Shown: piece by piece, positions 59,880 to 64,000 of the stretch
Numbering within the stretch: the first letter of the stretch is position 1
Layout of the letters: every line of letters begins with the position of its first letter
Assembly (NCBI RefSeq): GCF_024612015.1
Contig: NZ_CP102512.1
Coordinates: 5,890,001 to 5,954,000 of the forward strand
From: Streptomyces sp. CA-210063
GTDB lineage: Bacteria; Actinomycetota; Actinomycetes; Streptomycetales; Streptomycetaceae
Direction of reading: 5' to 3'
DNA: 64,000 nt
Notes under the pieces: model-generated
Told to the model about the DNA's origin: nothing
The model's input: only the letters and a program-made list of their open reading frames with translations
Databases searched by the model: none
Program-made: the position numbers and the translations under genes

Positions 59880-60710
59880 TCAGGCACCTTCCCCGCCCCC
59901 ACCCCGCTGTTCGACGAACACCTCCAGCCCGTCCAGGATGCGCTGGAGGCCGAACTCGAAGTGGTCGAAGTCCGTGCCGAAGGCGTCCTCGGAGAGGCCG
60001 GCGAGGAGCGGGTAGCGGCCGGAGGTCATGACTTCCTCGATCACCGGCGTGTGGGCCTGCCAGAACTCCGCGTCGGTCAGGCCGGTCCGGCGCTCGGCCT
60101 CCCGCTGGTAGAGCTGGGTGCGGGCGGCGCCGACGACATAGCCGTCGACGGCGATGATCGCGGAGATCAGCTCGGGGTCGGTCAGACCCATGGACTTGAT
60201 ACGGGCGAGGACCTTCTCCATGCCGTCGAGGGCGCTGGGGCCGAGAAGCGGCCGGGACTGGTTGACCTGGAGCAGCCAGGGGTGGCGCTGGTAGAGGGCG
60301 AGGGTCGCGCGGCCCAGGGCCTCCAGGGCCGAGCGCCAGCCGCCGTCGCCGAGGTCGTCGGGGTTCTCGGAGGGCCGCTGGACGCGGTCGAGCATCAGGT
60401 CCAGCAGCTCGGCCTTGCCAGGGACGTAGCGGTACAGGGACATGGTGCCGGTGCCGAGCTCGGTGGCGACGCGGCGCATGGAGACGGCCTCCAGGCCCTC
60501 GGCGTCGGCGACCAGGACGGCCGCCTCCACGATCCGGTCCAGCGTGAGCCCCGGCTTGGGGCCACGGCTGGGGCGCCGGCCGGTGTCCCACAGCAGCTGC
60601 AGGGTGCGGACGATGTCGCCGCTGCCGCTGGTCTCCGTACCGCCGACGGCACCGCCACCGGTACGGCCGCTGCTCGCGCCGTCACCCGTACTGCCCTTGC
60701 CCCTTGTCAT
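59880..60710 (-). CDS. TetR-family regulator
   Basis: 276 residues. After a Gly/Ser-rich head, HTH GLTLDRIVEAAVLVADAEGL, then EAVSMRRVATELGTGTMSLY and RYVPGKAELLDLM (TetR recognition), and a TetR_C_1 ligand domain. Divergent from the ABC exporter at 60799; two symmetric operator sites lie between them. The likely role is repression of the exporter until a drug binds. Confidence 0.9.
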   Translation of the reverse strand: MTRGKGSTGDGASSGRTGGGAVGGTETSGSGDIVRTLQLLWDTGRRPSRGPKPGLTLDRIVEAAVLVADAEGLEAVSMRRVATELGTGTMSLYRYVPGKAELLDLMLDRVQRPSENPDDLGDGGWRSALEALGRATLALYQRHPWLLQVNQSRPLLGPSALDGMEKVLARIKSMGLTDPELISAIIAVDGYVVGAARTQLYQREAERRTGLTDAEFWQAHTPVIEEVMTSGRYPLLAGLSEDAFGTDFDHFEFGLQRILDGLEVFVEQRGGGGEGA

Positions 60711-60741
60711 GGCCTGAGTTTATGTCCTCGAGGAAAAAACT

Positions 60742-60777
60742 GGGTACGGCGTACGCGTAATCGGGTACGGTGTACCC
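60742..60777. promoter_or_regulatory. Tandem TetR operator pair
   Basis: GGGTAC-GGC-GTACGC (60742-60756) and GGGTAC-GGT-GTACCC (60763-60777). The second is a perfect inverted repeat, the first has two mismatches. Their centres are 21 bases apart (two helical turns), fitting cooperative binding of two TetR dimers. They lie 22-57 bases before the ABC start. Confidence 0.75.
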
Positions 60778-60798
60778 AATTGAAGAGAAGGGGGACTC

Positions 60799-61821
60799 AT
60801 GAGCGACGGAAACGGAGCCCGGGGCGGCGACGGGTACGCCGTGCGGGCGGAGGGGCTGGAGAAGCGGTACGGCGAGAAGCGGGCGCTCGACGGCTTCGAT
60901 CTCACCGTCCGCGAGGGCACGGTGCACGGCCTCCTCGGCCCGAACGGCGCGGGCAAGACCACGGCCGTACGCATCCTGTCCACGCTGCTGCGCCTGGACG
61001 GCGGCCGGGCGACGGTGGCCGGCCTCGATGTCGCGCGGCATCCGCGCGAGGTGCGCGCCAGGATCGGCCTCACCGGCCAGTACGCGGCGGTGGACGAGGT
61101 GTTGACGGGGCGTCAGAACCTGGAGATGTTCGGGCGGCTGTTCCATCTGGGCGGGAGGCGGGCGAAGCTGCGCGCGGCCGAACTCCTCGACCAGTTCGAG
61201 CTCACCGATGCCGCGGACAAGGGCGTCGGCAAGTACAGCGGCGGTATGCGGCGCCGGCTCGACCTCGCCGCCTCGATGATCCTCGCCCCGGCCGTCCTCT
61301 TCCTCGACGAGCCGACGACCGGCCTCGACCCGCGCAGCCGGGGCGAAGTATGGGAAACCGTACGGGCATTGGTGGCGAGCGGTACGACCGTCCTGCTCAC
61401 CACGCAGTATCTGGAGGAGGCCGACAAGCTGGCCTCGCGCATCACCGTCATCGACCAGGGGCGGGCGATCGCCGACGACACCCCGGACGGGCTGAAGAGC
61501 ACGGTCGGCGGTGACCGCATCGAGGTCGTCGTCGCCGAGCGCGCCGACATCCCGCGCGCGGTGAAGGTCGTCGCCCGCGTCTCGGACGGCGAACCGGAGT
61601 CGGACGACACGGAGTTGCGCGTCCACGCACCCGTGACCGACCGCGTCTCGGCCCTCACCGAGGTGGCGCGCACCCTCCAGGACGAGGGCGTACGGGTCGA
61701 GGACATCGGCCTGCGCAGGCCGAGCCTCGACGACGTGTTCCTGCGCCTGACCGGCCACCGCACGGAGAAGACCGCGAACACCGGGAGTACTGGGAACACC
61801 GACAAGGGGGCCGCCGTATGA
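60799..61821 (+). CDS. ABC transporter ATP-binding protein, DrrA-like
   Basis: 340 residues. Walker [18 protein letters not shown]-loop [18 protein letters not shown], signature [13 protein letters not shown], Walker [14 protein letters not shown], and a C-terminal DrrA-type extension ([20 protein letters not shown]...[15 protein letters not shown]). A STGNT tail precedes the ATGA overlap with the permease. Drug exporter ATPase. Confidence 0.93.
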   Translation: MSDGNGARGGDGYAVRAEGLEKRYGEKRALDGFDLTVREGTVHGLLGPNGAGKTTAVRILSTLLRLDGGRATVAGLDVARHPREVRARIGLTGQYAAVDEVLTGRQNLEMFGRLFHLGGRRAKLRAAELLDQFELTDAADKGVGKYSGGMRRRLDLAASMILAPAVLFLDEPTTGLDPRSRGEVWETVRALVASGTTVLLTTQYLEEADKLASRITVIDQGRAIADDTPDGLKSTVGGDRIEVVVAERADIPRAVKVVARVSDGEPESDDTELRVHAPVTDRVSALTEVARTLQDEGVRVEDIGLRRPSLDDVFLRLTGHRTEKTANTGSTGNTDKGAAV

Positions 61822-62639
61822 CCGCCGTCGACCTGAGTACGCCGAGCACGCACGGCCGTACGTACTGGCTGCTCGCCGACTGCTGGAACATCGTCCGGCG
61901 CGGCCTCACCCACTACCGGCGCCAGCCGGTCAACATCGCCTGGCAGCTGGGCTTTCCCATCCTGTCCGTGTTGTTGTACGGCTACGTCTTCGGCAGCGCC
62001 ATGCAGGTGCCCGGTGGTGGGGACTACCGGGACTTCCTGATGCCGGGGATGTTCGTGATGACGATGGCCTTCGGGTTCATCAACACGGCGACGCTGGTGG
62101 TCTACGACTCCACCAAGGGTGTCATCGACCGCTTCCGCTCCATGCCGATGGCGCCGTCGGCGGTGGTCGCGGGGCGGGGTGTGACCGATCTCCTCGTCGC
62201 CTGCGCGGAGTTGGCCATCATGATGCTGACGGCCTTCGCGATGGGCTGGCGCCCGGACGCGGGCCTCGGCTTCCTGGGCGCGTTCGGCCTGCTCCTCTGG
62301 CTCCGCTTCGCGCTGATCTGGGTCGGCGTCTGGCTGGGCCTGATGGTCCCCAACCCGGAGGCGGCGGGCGGTCTCTTCGCCGTCGCGTTCCCGCTGACCA
62401 TGATCTCCAGCATTTTCGTGGCCCCGCAGCTCATGCCCGACTGGCTGGGCTGGATCGCCGCCTGGAACCCGATCTCCTCCACGGCCGCCGCGACCCGCGA
62501 ACTGTTCGGGACGCCGGTCGGCGGCGGCGACGCCTGGATCGAACAGAACGCGCTGCTGATGGCCGGGGTCTGGCCGGTGGTGCTGACGGCGATCTTCCTG
62601 CCGCTGGCGGTGCGGAGGTTCCAGAAGCTGAGCCGGTGA
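61818..62639 (+). CDS. ABC-2 permease, DrrB-like
   Basis: 273 residues, start ATG overlaps the ATPase stop by four bases (ATGA). Six helices; ABC2_membrane pattern [60 protein letters not shown]. Works with the DrrA-like protein in efflux of an anthracycline- or daunorubicin-like or other lipophilic drug; substrate unknown. Confidence 0.93.
   Translation: MTAVDLSTPSTHGRTYWLLADCWNIVRRGLTHYRRQPVNIAWQLGFPILSVLLYGYVFGSAMQVPGGGDYRDFLMPGMFVMTMAFGFINTATLVVYDSTKGVIDRFRSMPMAPSAVVAGRGVTDLLVACAELAIMMLTAFAMGWRPDAGLGFLGAFGLLLWLRFALIWVGVWLGLMVPNPEAAGGLFAVAFPLTMISSIFVAPQLMPDWLGWIAAWNPISSTAAATRELFGTPVGGGDAWIEQNALLMAGVWPVVLTAIFLPLAVRRFQKLSR

Positions 62640-64000
<1,361 letters not shown>

Overview
The window is high-GC actinobacterial DNA and almost certainly a Streptomyces chromosome. 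The signs are GC-saturated third codon positions, a DUF397/XRE-DUF5753 pair, futalosine-pathway menaquinone genes (mqnB, mqnD), an actinobacterial XPB helicase with its usual partner, DUF3027, DUF2530, DUF2771 and DUF5707 proteins, rare TTA codons, and a perfect CebR box in front of a cellulase. No rRNA, tRNA or CRISPR array was seen.

Layout. 1-3950: truncated MFS efflux gene, HD-domain hydrolase, mycothiol-type isomerase fold protein, DUF397/XRE pair, cutC with a DasR-like site. 3974-10223: a minus-strand three-gene cassette (unknown 587-aa protein class, Trypco2 protein, giant trypsin-NTPase-TPR protein) that looks like an NTP-dependent biological-conflict or sensing system. 10395-14374: Nep1-like secreted toxin, secreted trypsin-like lipoprotein, a repeat-bearing unknown, and a RibD/DHFR-like reductase. 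14371-24057: HelD/HelR-type RNA polymerase recycling helicase, a decayed GT87 mannosyltransferase, XPB, a YqhA-IstB fusion carrying a TTA codon, and the large helicase-associated/WYL-like partner of XPB. 24058-31450: repeat-rich accessory stretch with an orphan, oversized TnpB-like RuvC nuclease and a 2.0-kb IS630-type element whose transposase is dead but whose GNAT passenger is intact. 31613-40865: conserved core block (cold-shock protein, mqnD, mqnB, DUF2771 lipoprotein, MFS, DUF3027, sacsin/Hsp90-like ATPase). 41042-53723: two tandem DUF5707 secreted proteins, NCS1 permease, CtpE-like P-type ATPase, MarR/MFS pair, a DUF4239 gene broken by a short GC-rich insertion, thpR, aldo-keto reductase, secreted SnoaL-like protein. 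53832-64000: SUKH-like protein, MFS with a Pro/Glu-rich loop, Uma2 nuclease, SGNH hydrolase, membrane-anchored beta-propeller, a MoxR/VWA pair collapsed by deletion, TetR with divergent DrrAB-type ABC exporter, and a GH5 cellulase cut by the window end.

Themes. (1) A palindromic intergenic repeat built around CGCGCAGTTCCCCGCGCCCC occurs seven times, from half sites to a 22-bp perfect hairpin. (2) Three pseudogenes (GT87, MoxR/VWA, DUF4239) each have a palindromic sequence at or near the break. (3) Several short tandem repeats (6, 9, 11, 14 bp) sit in or at the ends of genes and reshape reading frames. (4) The best candidates for novel biology are the trypsin-NTPase-TPR cassette, the YqhA-IstB fusion, and the orphan TnpB-like nuclease with a structured 3' end.
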